A stretch of 64,000 nt of DNA from Paenibacillus massiliensis 2301065 = DSM 16942 (lineage in GTDB: Bacteria; Bacillota; Bacilli; Paenibacillales; Paenibacillaceae): the NCBI RefSeq assembly GCF_000377505.1, contig NZ_KB898192.1:1-64000 (forward strand), written 5' to 3'. The notes under the pieces are model-generated. The model worked only from the letters and a program-made list of their open reading frames with translations, was not told where the DNA came from and ran no database searches. Positions 26,570 to 36,521 of this stretch are shown one piece after another (position 1 is the stretch's first letter; every line of letters starts with the position of its first letter). The translations under genes and the position numbers were made by a program.

Positions 26570-28335
26570 GGGTTCACCTTTTCCGATGCTGCTTGCATCT
26601 GTGCAATATGATCAGCATATTGAATGTGATACACATCCTGATAAGGTCCGGGCTGTTCTATAAGATCCTTGTGAGTACCGCGTTGCACGACTCTCCCCTC
26701 CTCCAGCACCAGAATCTCATCAGCATGACGCAGGGAGGAGATCCGGTGGGCGATAATAAAAGTCGTACGACCCTCCATCACCTCGCGGAAGCCGCTCTGA
26801 ATTTCGTGTTCTGTCTCCATGTCCACTGCACTCGTGGCATCATCCAGCACGAGAATCTTGGGATTCTTGAGTAAAGCCCGTGCAATCGCAATCCGCTGCT
26901 TCTGCCCCCCTGATAGACCAAGGCCGCGTTCGCCCACCACAGTATCATAGCCCTCAGGAAGCTCCGAGATAAAATCATGTGCCTTGGCCAGCTTCGAGAC
27001 ACGAATGATATCCTCCATGGTGACATAGCTCATGCCATAGGCAATATTGTTGCGAATGGAGGAAGAGAACAGGAAGGTCTCCTGAAATACCGAGGAAATC
27101 TGGGAGCGCAGATCCTTGACTTTAAGCTCGCGAATATCTATGCCATCGAGCGTAATTCTCCCCTTGCTGACATCATAGGCTCTCATGAGCAATTGAATTA
27201 CAGTTGACTTGCCCGAGCCGGTACCTCCGAGAAGGCCGATGACACTTCCTGGCGGTGCATCAATATTAATATCAACTACAGCCGGCATTTTATTGCCGTA
27301 CGCAAAGGTAACCTGCTCGAACTTGACATGTCCGTGGACATCCGTATCTGCCAACGAACGCGCAGCCGGCGAATCCTGCACATCAACAGGCTGATTCAAC
27401 AGCTCAAGCACGCGTTCACCTGATGCCTTGGATTGAGTGTAGTTGTTAATATGAAATCCAATTCCCCACATGGGTCCGATAATGTACCAAATCAAGCTAA
27501 AGAAGGCAACCAACTCGCCCAGAGTCAGGGTGTTCTGAATTACGAGATAGCCGCCAGCACCCATAAGTATGACAATACTGAAGGTAGCCAGCAGTTCCAT
27601 GACAGGAAAGTAACGACTCCATAGTGTAGCTGCTGCAATCTGATTGTTCTTGTAATACTCGTTGCGCAGTGAGAACTTCTCAACCTCATAGGATTCTCTG
27701 GCAAAAGATTTCACGGTCCGAACACCTGTGATATTTTCCTGTACTGCTGTTGTTAAGGAGCTCAGCGCCAGCCTCATGTCCTGAAAGGTAGGGTGGATTT
27801 TGGATTCAAAACGTAGGGCTACGAAGGTAAGAAGCGGCATACTGACTAACGTAATGAGTGTCAGCTGCCAATTAATAGACAGCATCATGACTGAGCCGAA
27901 GATAACCATCAGTAATACGTTCAGGAGCTGTGCGAAGCCGAAGCCGATAAAGTTACGGATCGCCTCCAGATCGCCCGTCAGACGTGACATAAGGTCGCCG
28001 GTCTTGGCTGTATCGTAGTAACGGAAAGATAAAAATTGAAGCTTTTCGTAGCAGGCATTACGTAGTCGATAAGCGAGGAAATTACCGAGTCGTCCACCGA
28101 AGAAGCCATGCAGGAATTGCATACCTGCCTTGAGGACCACTACGCCTAGTGCAGACAAGGCGAGAATGGGCACTGCATCAAATTCTCTTGGGACAATGAC
28201 ATCATCAATCAGCAACCGCAGCAGGGTAGGATAGACTAACCCGAGCGCAGTCGCAATAGCAAGGCAAAGAATCGAAAGCAGCAAATAATGCCTTCGTTCT
28301 CGGAAGAAGCCCTGCAGTTGCCTGAGAACGTCCAT
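26566..28335 (-). CDS. Heterodimeric ABC exporter subunit with degenerate Walker B (YheI/BmrC-like)
   Basis: The 589-residue half-transporter has six helices then an ATPase domain with Walker A GGTGSGKSTVIQLL and canonical signature LSGGQKQRIAIARALL. Its Walker B reads ILVLDDATSAVD, with Asp in place of the catalytic Glu, so its own ATP site is predicted to be inactive for hydrolysis. The partner has the reverse pattern (normal Glu, altered signature), exactly the asymmetry of BmrCD-type pumps. The ATG at 28335 is chosen because GGAGG lies eight bases upstream; the open frame extends further without a site. Confidence 0.92.
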   Translation of the reverse strand: MDVLRQLQGFFRERRHYLLLSILCLAIATALGLVYPTLLRLLIDDVIVPREFDAVPILALSALGVVVLKAGMQFLHGFFGGRLGNFLAYRLRNACYEKLQFLSFRYYDTAKTGDLMSRLTGDLEAIRNFIGFGFAQLLNVLLMVIFGSVMMLSINWQLTLITLVSMPLLTFVALRFESKIHPTFQDMRLALSSLTTAVQENITGVRTVKSFARESYEVEKFSLRNEYYKNNQIAAATLWSRYFPVMELLATFSIVILMGAGGYLVIQNTLTLGELVAFFSLIWYIIGPMWGIGFHINNYTQSKASGERVLELLNQPVDVQDSPAARSLADTDVHGHVKFEQVTFAYGNKMPAVVDINIDAPPGSVIGLLGGTGSGKSTVIQLLMRAYDVSKGRITLDGIDIRELKVKDLRSQISSVFQETFLFSSSIRNNIAYGMSYVTMEDIIRVSKLAKAHDFISELPEGYDTVVGERGLGLSGGQKQRIAIARALLKNPKILVLDDATSAVDMETEHEIQSGFREVMEGRTTFIIAHRISSLRHADEILVLEEGRVVQRGTHKDLIEQPGPYQDVYHIQYADHIAQMQAASEKVNP

Positions 28336-28539
28336 GAGTTTTCCCTCCATCATGTTCTTTAATGAAATGAAGTACATCAGCCTTATGAAGTTTAACACCG
28401 CTTTCACAGAGCGGCAAAGAGGATATCCCGGCAAATTCCGCCTTCACAGGCAATAGTTCCCCATTCCTGAAAATAAATCGCTTTCTTTTAATGGAATATG
28501 GGAGATAACTCGCACTTCCACTCTTATTCATTCATAGAC

Positions 28540-28570
28540 AAAAAACACCCCTGCCAATGGCAGGGGTGCC
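28540..28570 (-). terminator. Terminator of the dynamin gene
   Basis: Perfect CACCCCTGCC/GGCAGGGGTG stem with TTTTTT on the minus strand, between the dynamin gene and the ABC exporter operon. Confidence 0.92.
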
Positions 28571-28693
28571 TCCTATCTACCTTTGCTGCATTATTACAAT
28601 AATATGCAGATTTATCAGCACTATGCTGTTGAAGATTTTGAAATGTACTTCTTTCTCAATGGCCCATTTAGTGGCTAGTACCCGAGGAGATAG

Positions 28694-31600
28694 CTAGATC
28701 AATTCCTCCAGCTGTCTCAGCTCTGCAGCCAGCTTCCGCCAATGCCCAGGCTCCTCTGCTCCCGACATGGATTGCTCCATGCCTTTAATGCTATCCGCCA
28801 CCTGTCGCTCAAGGTGCGTAGCCTGACTTTGTCTCTCCTTGCGGACAAGCTCTGTATAATGCTCATACAATCTGACCTTCAATCGGTTCGTCTCCGCAGC
28901 GATTGCATCACGAAGCAACGGCTCCAAAGCCTGCTGAAGAGAACGACGTCCCTGGGATTCGAAGAAGTGCTTGGGATTCTTGAACAAGGACCAATAGCTC
29001 TTCCAGTCGCTGCCGATCTGCAACGCTACATCCTCCAGCTCTGGTACGGACCAAGCGCCGGGCTCTGGAGGAATGCAATCCAGACCGTCCAGTTTCCCAT
29101 TAAACTCCTCGCAGCAACGTGCTGCTTCATGATGAAGAAGTTGCTTGCCCGCCTTCTCAATACGCAGCGTAGTTGCAAGCAATTCCTGACTTAGTTCAAT
29201 CTCCAGCATACGAAGCAACTCTCGCCCACATGCCGCGAAGATCGCTCGTAGATCTCCTGCGCCCTCTCTGAGCACGGACGGATGAAACGCTCCCGATATG
29301 AACTCGGGAATACGGTAGCCCATTCGCTGCCGCACATGGTAAAGTAGTTCCTCTCCCTCTCCCTCCAGCTCTGTCACTGAGCGCTGGGAAGCCCATGCTG
29401 ATGCAATTGCAGACGTCTCAGCCTGTACTGTCTTCAGCGTGAGCAGCTTCTGCTCTCGTGCCTCGATGCCTTCAGATGCGGCCTCAGCCCATTGCTCCAT
29501 GCGCTGACGTACCCGCCCGATATCCTGCACAGCCGCACGAACCGACAGTCCTGCAAGCTCCTGCCCTGCAAATGATGCAAAGGCTTCCTCAAACGCCGCA
29601 AATCCAGACTGCTCATACTTCTCTGTATCAGCTTGCGACTTGCCCTGTAGTGCTAGCAAACTCGATACAGGATAGACTCGGGCCTGACGAATCCCTGTGC
29701 TGCGGAGCTCTTGCGAGACGTGCTGTACAACGGCTGCCAGCTCTTCCTCCCCTGAGGATAGATCAGCAGCATTGACAACGAAGAAGGTCTGGTCCATAAC
29801 AAGGGCATCCTTCACCCTGCCCAGTTGCATCAGGAACTGCCGATCACCCTGGGTAAAGGCGTGGTTGTAGTAGGTCACAAATACAAGCGCATCAGCGTGC
29901 TTCATGTAGTTAAAGGTCACACCCGTATGACGGGCATTCACGGAATCGGCGCCTGGTGTATCGACCAGGACAATTCCTTGCTGGGTCAGAGGACAGCTAT
30001 AATACAGGTCAATACTGTCTACGAAGCATGACCTGCTCTCTTCAGCTACATACTGCCTGTATTCGTCCATACTAACCACTAGCTCCTGTCCCAGATAAGG
30101 ACCTATATGGTCCCAGCCTCCAGCTGCAGCTTTCAGAAAGCTGTAGTGGGGCCGTCCAGCAGGGTGAACACCAGCAGGGGTCAGGCGCTCTACCGCCAGC
30201 CTCCAATCTGACGTACCCGGATCTTCGAGGCCTAACAAACGAAAAGAGTAGGCAAGGTCCTCATGAAAGGCCTCTACCGATTTCATCCGAATAGCAGCCG
30301 TTCCATGATGCTGGCCTGCTTGCGGATCTGGAGCCATAATCCGATTAATGGCTGCCGTCGTTGGATGTGGAGATACCGGCAAGACGGACTCACCAAGTAG
30401 AGCATTGGCGAAAGAAGACTTGCCCGCACTGAATGCACCAAACAGCGCGAGAGTAAATTTCCCTTGCGATAGAGTCGTTGCACGCTCCATTAGGGCCTGC
30501 ACCAAGGAATCCAAGGCTGGATATGGAGCAGCGATATTTGCAGCAGCTTGCAGCTGTCGGGCTGCTTGCTCCAAGCGCTGCAATCTCCCGCCATCGCCCG
30601 GACTGGCTACAGCTTCAGCGCTCTCATGTACAGCGCCGCGCACGGATGCTGCTACGGATTCGACCCTCCCAGCATGTATGTGCTCCTGGGCCGTTATTGC
30701 TGTCAGCACCGCTTCATCCATCGGTCGAACGTGCGGCATATGAGCTGGTGGGCCTGCCACTTCCGGCAGGACAGCCAGCAATTTCGTCTTGTGAGCCTCT
30801 GCCTCCAATTGGTGCTGGGTGTATCGCAGTGCGCTAGCTGCCTTCTGCTCCGCTATTCCGATTTGTTCAGCAAGCTCCTCCTGTTCATGAGTTGTCTTTT
30901 GCTTCAGAGAATCGAATATTCGTTCAGCCAGCCCTAGAGACGCCTGTCGATAACGAGCAATGATCTCAGAGCGCAGCTGCTGGCAATAATGGATTACATA
31001 TTCTCTGGATATAGCCGACTCCCTAACCTGCTCCTGCACAAGCTTGCTATCAATGACCGGTGCTGCAGCAGCAAGCTCCTCCTCCAGCTCTGCATTCCAT
31101 AACCCGTGGCTTTGTCCAAGTGAACGGACCAGTGTCCGAACATGCGGAAGTAGCTGTCCTTCAGCCTGATCCCGCAGCATGCGTGTCAGCTGCTCCAACC
31201 TCTCTTCCTTTACACGCTCCGTCTTCGCCTGAGCGAACAAAAAGCCCGCCTTGAAGCCAGGTCTTCTAGTATCCAGATATTCAGCAGCTACGTCCCTCAG
31301 CTCAGCCGGGGTTAAATGTGCCTGCTCTAATATCGTGTCAAGCGCTGATCTGAATTGGGACCGTTCCCGATCCGTAAGCGTTCTCAGAAGTTCGTCACGC
31401 TCCTGCAGCTCAGCTAGCGCCTGCTGATTATGCTTGACCTGCTCCTCACCACCAGCCTGCTCCAGCAGAGCTTCCCGCGCCTCCCTTGTTCGCTCATCCT
31501 CGGCCTGCACATGTCTTTCTGCGAGTGCATGCATTGAGGTCAGCAAGCTATAGGAGACTAACGATTCCTTCTGAGCAATCAGGGCGCGAATAAGCTCAGG

Positions 31601-32401
31601 AATCTGGTCCCATTGGTTATAGGGCAGCTCTGGCTTCATCAATGAGCTGAACAGCAGATCAGTATAATGAACTTCCCAGGCCTGAAAGCTCTCTTCAACA
31701 GATGAACGATATTTCGCAAACGACAGCTCCTGCTCCCGATGCTTATCTACCTGATTGACGATGAGGTACAAAGGCTTGCCCCAATCCGACAGACTCTTGG
31801 CAAACGTGAGGTTGTTCTCAGATTGAACATGATTATAATCCATCACATAGAACACGACATCTGCCAAGTGCAAAGCCGAATCCGTTGCCAGAGCATGACC
31901 ACGATCGGTTGAATCAACTCCAGGCGTATCCAGCAATACACCGCCACCCTCCAGTACAGCAATATCCTGCCATACTTCAATGGAGCGATAATCTCCACCA
32001 TTCTTGCAATAATCGGCTAACTCTGACGCGCTAACCTCAAGTGGTGTGTCAACGGACAGTGATGTGTCCACAGCTACAGCGGTTCCTGCTGCCCCGGTTG
32101 GCACAGTCATCGCTGACTGAGCTCCATAGATCAGAGCGCGCGGCTGCCCCTGGCGGATCGCTACCACATTGGCGCTGGTCGGAACTGGACCTGAAGGCAG
32201 CACTTGATGCCCACAGAGGGCATTAATCATGCTGGATTTACCCGCAGAAAAGTGACCGCAGAATGCAATGGTCAGCTCCCCGGCCTGTGCCTTTTTCAAC
32301 AAATCTCCTACTGCTCCTGCGGCTGTTGCATCATTCGCTTGACGAAAAAAGTCCTGTAAGCGTTCCATGGCTCCGGACACTTCGTGGATCATTGGTTTCA
32401 T
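28694..32401 (-). CDS. dynA: Bacterial dynamin-like protein with two fused GTPase modules (DynA type)
   Basis: The protein of about 1235 residues is two dynamin units in one chain, as in Bacillus DynA (YpbR), which tethers and fuses membranes and helps protect against membrane damage. The first unit has G1 GHFSAGKSS (about residue 50), G3 LLDTPGVDS (about 165) and G4 NQVDKH. The second has GAFSAGKSS (about 660), LVDTPGADS (about 815) and NAADLSSG. Long coiled-coil stretches follow each GTPase. The start is uncertain: the ATG at 32401 has AAGGAG 13 bases away, while one at 32431 has only a weak site. It probably sits on the inner face of the cell membrane. Confidence 0.92.
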   Translation of the reverse strand: MKPMIHEVSGAMERLQDFFRQANDATAAGAVGDLLKKAQAGELTIAFCGHFSAGKSSMINALCGHQVLPSGPVPTSANVVAIRQGQPRALIYGAQSAMTVPTGAAGTAVAVDTSLSVDTPLEVSASELADYCKNGGDYRSIEVWQDIAVLEGGGVLLDTPGVDSTDRGHALATDSALHLADVVFYVMDYNHVQSENNLTFAKSLSDWGKPLYLIVNQVDKHREQELSFAKYRSSVEESFQAWEVHYTDLLFSSLMKPELPYNQWDQIPELIRALIAQKESLVSYSLLTSMHALAERHVQAEDERTREAREALLEQAGGEEQVKHNQQALAELQERDELLRTLTDRERSQFRSALDTILEQAHLTPAELRDVAAEYLDTRRPGFKAGFLFAQAKTERVKEERLEQLTRMLRDQAEGQLLPHVRTLVRSLGQSHGLWNAELEEELAAAAPVIDSKLVQEQVRESAISREYVIHYCQQLRSEIIARYRQASLGLAERIFDSLKQKTTHEQEELAEQIGIAEQKAASALRYTQHQLEAEAHKTKLLAVLPEVAGPPAHMPHVRPMDEAVLTAITAQEHIHAGRVESVAASVRGAVHESAEAVASPGDGGRLQRLEQAARQLQAAANIAAPYPALDSLVQALMERATTLSQGKFTLALFGAFSAGKSSFANALLGESVLPVSPHPTTAAINRIMAPDPQAGQHHGTAAIRMKSVEAFHEDLAYSFRLLGLEDPGTSDWRLAVERLTPAGVHPAGRPHYSFLKAAAGGWDHIGPYLGQELVVSMDEYRQYVAEESRSCFVDSIDLYYSCPLTQQGIVLVDTPGADSVNARHTGVTFNYMKHADALVFVTYYNHAFTQGDRQFLMQLGRVKDALVMDQTFFVVNAADLSSGEEELAAVVQHVSQELRSTGIRQARVYPVSSLLALQGKSQADTEKYEQSGFAAFEEAFASFAGQELAGLSVRAAVQDIGRVRQRMEQWAEAASEGIEAREQKLLTLKTVQAETSAIASAWASQRSVTELEGEGEELLYHVRQRMGYRIPEFISGAFHPSVLREGAGDLRAIFAACGRELLRMLEIELSQELLATTLRIEKAGKQLLHHEAARCCEEFNGKLDGLDCIPPEPGAWSVPELEDVALQIGSDWKSYWSLFKNPKHFFESQGRRSLQQALEPLLRDAIAAETNRLKVRLYEHYTELVRKERQSQATHLERQVADSIKGMEQSMSGAEEPGHWRKLAAELRQLEELI

Positions 32402-32500
32402 TAGCCCGGTTCCACTCCTTGTCGAATTCATCTAACCTATACTCGATTTGCAGCTTGCCATTTATTACTTTAAATTCATTCTATTGTAGCACAAAACAGC

Positions 32501-32538
32501 AAAAAAAAAGCAGGTCGGAAACAAGATTCCGTCCTGCT
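32501..32538 (-). terminator. Terminator of the nth operon
   Basis: GCAGGaCGGAA/TTCCGaCCTGC stem followed by nine T on the minus strand, upstream of the dynamin gene. Confidence 0.92.
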
Positions 32539-32622
32539 CATGTATCACTTATCCATAAGGATTGGTCCAATCCCTCTGAAGATCTGTTGCTGCATTCAGC
32601 ATGCAGTGCTTCAAGCCACGAA

Positions 32623-32892
32623 TTAGTTGACCGTCTCCAGCACTGGCAGCAGTATTTCAAATACTTGACCGTGCTGCAGGATTGTAATACCGCGTGACTT
32701 GTCCTTCATCACGACAACCTCAGGCTTTTGGGACATACGCTCCAGATAATGATCAGGTACATCACCTGAATGACTTACTGTAATGCCTTCGAGTTCGGTC
32801 TCTTCGTTCTCGGACAGACCACGATCCAGCACTTGCTCAAAAACGTCGGAAAAAGCTTCAAAATTGTCAGTATACACGGAAATGCACTTCAT
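32623..32892 (-). CDS. Small acidic protein of unknown function
   Basis: I do not recognise a family. The 89-residue product starts MKCISVYTDNFEAFSDVFEQVL and has a segment VVVMKDKSRGITILQHGQVFEILLPV with a beta-strand look, and is acidic overall, without signal peptide, Cys pair or membrane helix. The start at 32892 has AAAGGA about 11 bases upstream; an ATG at 32904 overlaps that site. It lies 30 bases after nth and before the operon terminator, so it is co-transcribed with the DNA glycosylase. A similar short gene near nth and the dynamin gene may exist in related genomes; this needs a search. Confidence 0.75.
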   Translation of the reverse strand: MKCISVYTDNFEAFSDVFEQVLDRGLSENEETELEGITVSHSGDVPDHYLERMSQKPEVVVMKDKSRGITILQHGQVFEILLPVLETVN

Positions 32893-32922
32893 TGTTTGTC
32901 TCATCCTTTTCTAATCATAAAA

Positions 32923-33633
32923 TTAAACGGTCTTGCGGGCAGATGCAGGCTTGGGAGAAACCTTGCTCTTCTCCTTATCCTTCCTGCTCTGGGAGGTTTT
33001 CATACGTTTCTTACCTTCCCGGCATACGTCTAGCAATGGACAGACCGGGCACTGGGGATTCTGAGCTTTGCAATGGTACCTTCCAAAGAAAATCAGACGA
33101 TGATGCGTCTGAGTCCACTCTTCGCGCGGCACACGCTTCATTAGCTTCTTCTCCACTTCCAGTACGCTGTCGTCCCAGCCAGCGAAGCCCAGCCTTTTGG
33201 AGACACGCTCGACATGAGTATCCACCGCAATGGCCGGAACGCCAAAAGCATTGGATACCACGACGTTGGCCGTCTTTCGTCCTACACCCGGTAGCTGAAC
33301 GAGCAATTCATGCGCTTGCGGCACCTCACCGTTGTACTGCTCCAGTAGAATGCGGCAGAGATTCTGAATGTGCTTGGCTTTGTTGCGGTACAGACCAATC
33401 CTTCTGATATCCTGCTCCAGCTCCTCAAGAGGAACCGCTACATAATCTTCAGGTGCCTTGTATTTACGAAACAAATCCGCCGTCACTTTGTTAACAGTCT
33501 CATCCGTACACTGTGCGGACAGCAGAACCGCAATCGTCAGTTCAAAAGCGTTACTGTGATTCAGTTCACAATGAGCATCAGGAAACATGGTTGCGATCGT
33601 ATCCAGAATATGACGTGCTGTGGCTGTATTCAC
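32923..33633 (-). CDS. nth: Endonuclease III (DNA glycosylase/AP lyase)
   Basis: The 236-residue base-excision repair enzyme removes oxidised pyrimidines and cuts at the abasic site. It shows the helix-hairpin-helix LPGVGRKTANVVVSNAFG with the catalytic Lys (about residue 120), the catalytic Asp in AIAVDTHVERV (about 138), and the 4Fe-4S loop C-x6-C-x2-C-x5-C (CKAQNPQCPVCPLLDVC, residues about 188-204). The basic C-terminal tail SQSRKDKEKSKVSPKP is an extension beyond the E. coli length. The start is a GTG at 33633 with GGAGG eight bases upstream. Confidence 0.95.
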   Translation of the reverse strand: MNTATARHILDTIATMFPDAHCELNHSNAFELTIAVLLSAQCTDETVNKVTADLFRKYKAPEDYVAVPLEELEQDIRRIGLYRNKAKHIQNLCRILLEQYNGEVPQAHELLVQLPGVGRKTANVVVSNAFGVPAIAVDTHVERVSKRLGFAGWDDSVLEVEKKLMKRVPREEWTQTHHRLIFFGRYHCKAQNPQCPVCPLLDVCREGKKRMKTSQSRKDKEKSKVSPKPASARKTV

Positions 33634-33650
33634 GAATCCTACCTCCTACC

Positions 33651-33692
33651 AAAAAAAACGCCTTGATACGGCAGCAAGCCCGCATCAAGACG
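33651..33692 (-). terminator. Terminator of the amidase-GerM operon
   Basis: CGTCTTGAT/ATCAAGGCG stem with eight T on the minus strand, just before nth. Confidence 0.85.
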
Positions 33693-33732
33693 GTCATTCT
33701 AAATAATCCTCCAAATCAAGGAATGATTACTA

Positions 33733-33773
33733 TTTAGGGCGCACCGCCAATTATTGGCCCGGATGCGCCCTAA
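33733..33773. repeat. Palindromic hairpin of unknown role
   Basis: Perfect TTAGGGCGCA/TGCGCCCTAA arms with a further GCC..GGC pairing inside and no T-run on either strand. It lies 70 bases downstream of the GerM-like gene and may slow or stabilise that transcript's end. Confidence 0.6.
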
Positions 33774-33843
33774 TAGTGTAACATTAAATGACAAGGATTG
33801 CACCTAAAAACTCAGTTTTTCACACAATTGCAGCATTTTCCTG

Positions 33844-34488
33844 CTACTCCTGTGTCATGGGATGTTCTAGCTCTACATGCCCCATCAGACTGTCCAGTGC
33901 CTTGCCATCAACGAGTAGATCCAGTGACTTCACTTCATCGAACTGGAACATCGTCTGCTTGAAGGCTTCGATCGCCAAGGCTTCACCGCCCGAACCGAGT
34001 CGAGCTTCATCCGGAAGCGCGATATCGAAGGTCAGCTTGCCTTGCTCGAACTTGATCTGGTGAACAACAATCTGATCCGACCACAAGGTAAGCTGGTCCT
34101 CAGAATCGCTCTTTTGCAATGTCTTGAAAGACTCCATATACTTCTCCAACTGACTTGGATAAGTAATCTCCTTATTCGTCTCGATTAGCTGCATTAGCTG
34201 CGTATCCGTATAGTACGTTCTAATCGTTTCGGTCACGACCTCCTGCTCCCCAGTACCTTGGTCACTGGCAGTTGGAGTCGTATTCGGAGCATTCACTACA
34301 CCAGAATCGGTAGCTTGTCCCTCTGAATCGTTACCCGCTTCTTGCTCTGTCTCCTGCTCAGTAGCTCCTGATACCTCCTCCGTGGGAGTCGATGGTGCTG
34401 CCGGAGGAGCTGCTTGTCGACCAGCACAGCCAGCACTTAAAGCTACTACTGCTGCAAAAATGCAAATTAGCCAGACTTTCGTCTTCAC
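33844..34488 (-). CDS. GerMN domain lipoprotein
   Basis: The 214-residue protein starts with a lipoprotein signal (VKTKVWLICIFAAVVALSAGCAG), then an 80-residue low-complexity linker rich in Thr, Glu and Gln, then a GerMN-like domain. The domain's markers are TIRTYYTDTQLMQLIETNKEI and LDIALPDEARLGSGGEALAIEAFKQTMFQFDEVKSLDLLVDGK. GerM proteins act in spore peptidoglycan and germination; vegetative relatives also occur. The GTG at 34488 has AAGGAGG eight bases upstream. It follows the cell-wall amidase by 82 bases in the same operon, which supports an envelope role. Confidence 0.88.
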   Translation of the reverse strand: MKTKVWLICIFAAVVALSAGCAGRQAAPPAAPSTPTEEVSGATEQETEQEAGNDSEGQATDSGVVNAPNTTPTASDQGTGEQEVVTETIRTYYTDTQLMQLIETNKEITYPSQLEKYMESFKTLQKSDSEDQLTLWSDQIVVHQIKFEQGKLTFDIALPDEARLGSGGEALAIEAFKQTMFQFDEVKSLDLLVDGKALDSLMGHVELEHPMTQE

Positions 34489-34570
34489 TGTATCCGCCTC
34501 CTTCCTCACCGATGTGCACTCTGCTGATCTCTCATCTGACTGACTGAGCGATGGCCTGTGTGCGTTCATC

Positions 34571-36019
34571 CTAATTCAATCCAAGATACTCAGCAATGGC
34601 ATCAGCGATGCTCTTGGCTACCCGATCCTGGAATGCCGTTGAGAAGAGCGCGGCCTCATCCTTTGTATTGCTTAGATATCCAGCCTCGAGCAGAACTGCA
34701 GGCATCGTCGTCTCCCGTATAACGTGGAAGTTACCATAGCGGATTCCCCGGTCAGGAAGTCCCGTTGCTGCCGCAAAATGCTTGTGCATTACATTCGCGA
34801 ATTCCTTGCTGTCACTCCGCTGATAGTAGGTCTCTGTTCCACTGGCCGTAGCCGAGGAAGCACTGTTTGCATGAATGGATACGAATGCTGCGGCATTCAT
34901 GTTCTCAGCTATTTGTACCCGTTCCTTTAATGCCAGAAACGTATCATTACTGCGGGTCAATACAACCTCAATGTCCTGATATTTACTGAGGGCCTGCTCG
35001 ACCTTCAAAGCCATGGTCAGGTTGAAGTCCTTTTCCCGTTTCTTGTTCTTGCTCACAGCACCTGGGTCCTGGTCTCCGTGTCCTGCATCAATAACCACGA
35101 CAGGCTTGCCATTCGGACCGATTGGCGTTGAAGTGCCTGTGTTCGAGTTCGTATTGCCCAGATCCACGACAATCAGGTTGGAGCCTTCATTGTAAGCTCT
35201 ATAACTCATCGACTCAGTCAGATCCATTACGACACGTATGGTAGACGGATTTTCGCTGAATAGTGCATACCGTATTTGAGATACCTTCTCATTGGACCAT
35301 ACATCCAATTGCCCACTGAGCTGTTCATTCAGCGACTGCATGCTTCCAAAATTAGCTGCAAAAGCCGTATTGGGCAGATCAATGACAATCCGGTCTGGTC
35401 CTGCCATCGTGAACGTGGACGGTTGTACCGTACCATTGGTTGTGGAAATAATCAGCTTGTTGTCACTGAAGCTGATTCCGTTCACCAGTGCAAGACCCTC
35501 ATTCGTGTCTCCCGGCACGACCTCTGTTCCATCTGTCCCATTATTTCCTGCAGCCGGCGGGGTTACCTCACCGTTTCCAGAGCCGCTGTTCTGGGTAACT
35601 AAGTATACGGATTTACTATTTGCATCCCAGCTCACATCCACACCCATTCGCTCCGCAATAAAGCGCAGTGGAACCAAAGTAATGTCGGAGCGTATGAGTG
35701 GAGAAGCAATCAACGTCTTGCTTTGTCCATTAACGGTAGCAGTCTTCTTGCCAATGACCAGCTCAATATTCGTACCGTCTTTGGAGATCTTGACCGTTCG
35801 AGATTGCTGATTCCAATTCACATCATAATTCAGGTTCTCAGAGATCACACGAATGGGAACCATCGTACTGCCATTCACGACCTCTACTTTAGCGCCGCCT
35901 GGGACACTGATCCGCTCGCCGTCAAGGTAGATTGAAGCACCACCTGATGCTGCGTGCCCGTAGCCCGGAATCGCCCACATGAAGACAAATAGAAACAATA
36001 AAAAGCCAAATTTCTTCAT
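34571..36019 (-). CDS. N-acetylmuramoyl-L-alanine amidase with stalk and AMIN domains (copy 1)
   Basis: The 482-residue secreted enzyme cleaves the amide bond between MurNAc and the stem peptide. A signal peptide (MKKFGFLLFLFVFMWAIPGYGHA) is followed by a copper-amine-oxidase-like N-terminal domain (about 30-140, two MVPIRVISE/LVPLRFIAE repeats). An AMIN domain (about 170-285) follows, then an Amidase_3 domain with zinc ligands in VVIDAGHGDQDPGA, the SIHANSAS block and catalytic VLLEAGYLSN (about residue 450). A paralogue with the same architecture lies at 39701-41239, on the far side of the DAC-domain gene. Confidence 0.93.
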   Translation of the reverse strand: MKKFGFLLFLFVFMWAIPGYGHAASGGASIYLDGERISVPGGAKVEVVNGSTMVPIRVISENLNYDVNWNQQSRTVKISKDGTNIELVIGKKTATVNGQSKTLIASPLIRSDITLVPLRFIAERMGVDVSWDANSKSVYLVTQNSGSGNGEVTPPAAGNNGTDGTEVVPGDTNEGLALVNGISFSDNKLIISTTNGTVQPSTFTMAGPDRIVIDLPNTAFAANFGSMQSLNEQLSGQLDVWSNEKVSQIRYALFSENPSTIRVVMDLTESMSYRAYNEGSNLIVVDLGNTNSNTGTSTPIGPNGKPVVVIDAGHGDQDPGAVSKNKKREKDFNLTMALKVEQALSKYQDIEVVLTRSNDTFLALKERVQIAENMNAAAFVSIHANSASSATASGTETYYQRSDSKEFANVMHKHFAAATGLPDRGIRYGNFHVIRETTMPAVLLEAGYLSNTKDEAALFSTAFQDRVAKSIADAIAEYLGLN

Positions 36020-36360
36020 CCTTCACCCCTACCATTCTTGAATTTTTGCCACATGCTCCGGCTAGTGTCCCGATAATGCATGCTTGCGCAATATCGGACA
36101 ACCTTTTAGACGTTCCTTACTTCCAAAAGTTGCGAAACATTTCTTTTTTCCCGGCAAAATATTCTGCTTTAGCACGAAAATTTGTCGAAATGCAGGATTA
36201 CGCATGGCGAAATAGGACTATAGACTCACGTCCAAAGTGCGATTGTTATGTCAAAGAATACAAAATAAGCCACACTACAAGAGGTGAATTCTTGTCGCAT
36301 GACTCAATGATTCGTACATATTTCAGTCCAGTATGTAGGAAAAAAATGTCGCGGGAGACG

Positions 36361-36476
36361 CTACGGGCTCGAAAGTTCCTTCCAGTCGCTGTTAAAGCCG
36401 GATTTCAGAATGGGATGAAATCCGGCTTTAAAGGCGAACACTTCGTTCCTCCAGAAATCTTTCGACCCTCCGCTAC
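36361..36476 (+). repeat. Structured interspersed repeat, copy A
   Basis: First of three copies of a 116-133 bp element (others at 39429-39558 and 55083-55215). From 5' to 3' it has GGGCTCGAAAG, a TCGCTGTTAAAGCCGG arm, a variable loop, the partner CCGGCTTTAAAGGCGA, then ACTTCGTT..CCAGAAAT, and the closing CTTTCGACCC. Outer and inner stems pair, and the outer stem differs from the other copies by compensatory changes. The flanking 36020-36360 has no gene that I can support. Confidence 0.8.
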
Positions 36477-36521
36477 ATAATGTCTATCATAGTTTTTTTC
36501 ATTGAGTAAAATCTCTGCATT

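Noticed and set aside
28205..28531. 108-codon frame overlapping the start of the ABC exporter gene, considered as a BmrB-like leader peptide
   Set aside because: It has no ribosome binding site, covers about 130 bases of the exporter gene in another frame, and no attenuator hairpin follows it before the exporter start.
36046..36480. 144-codon plus-strand frame in the gap beside the DAC-like gene
   Set aside because: It runs through repeat copy A, has no ribosome binding site, and its composition is not protein-like.
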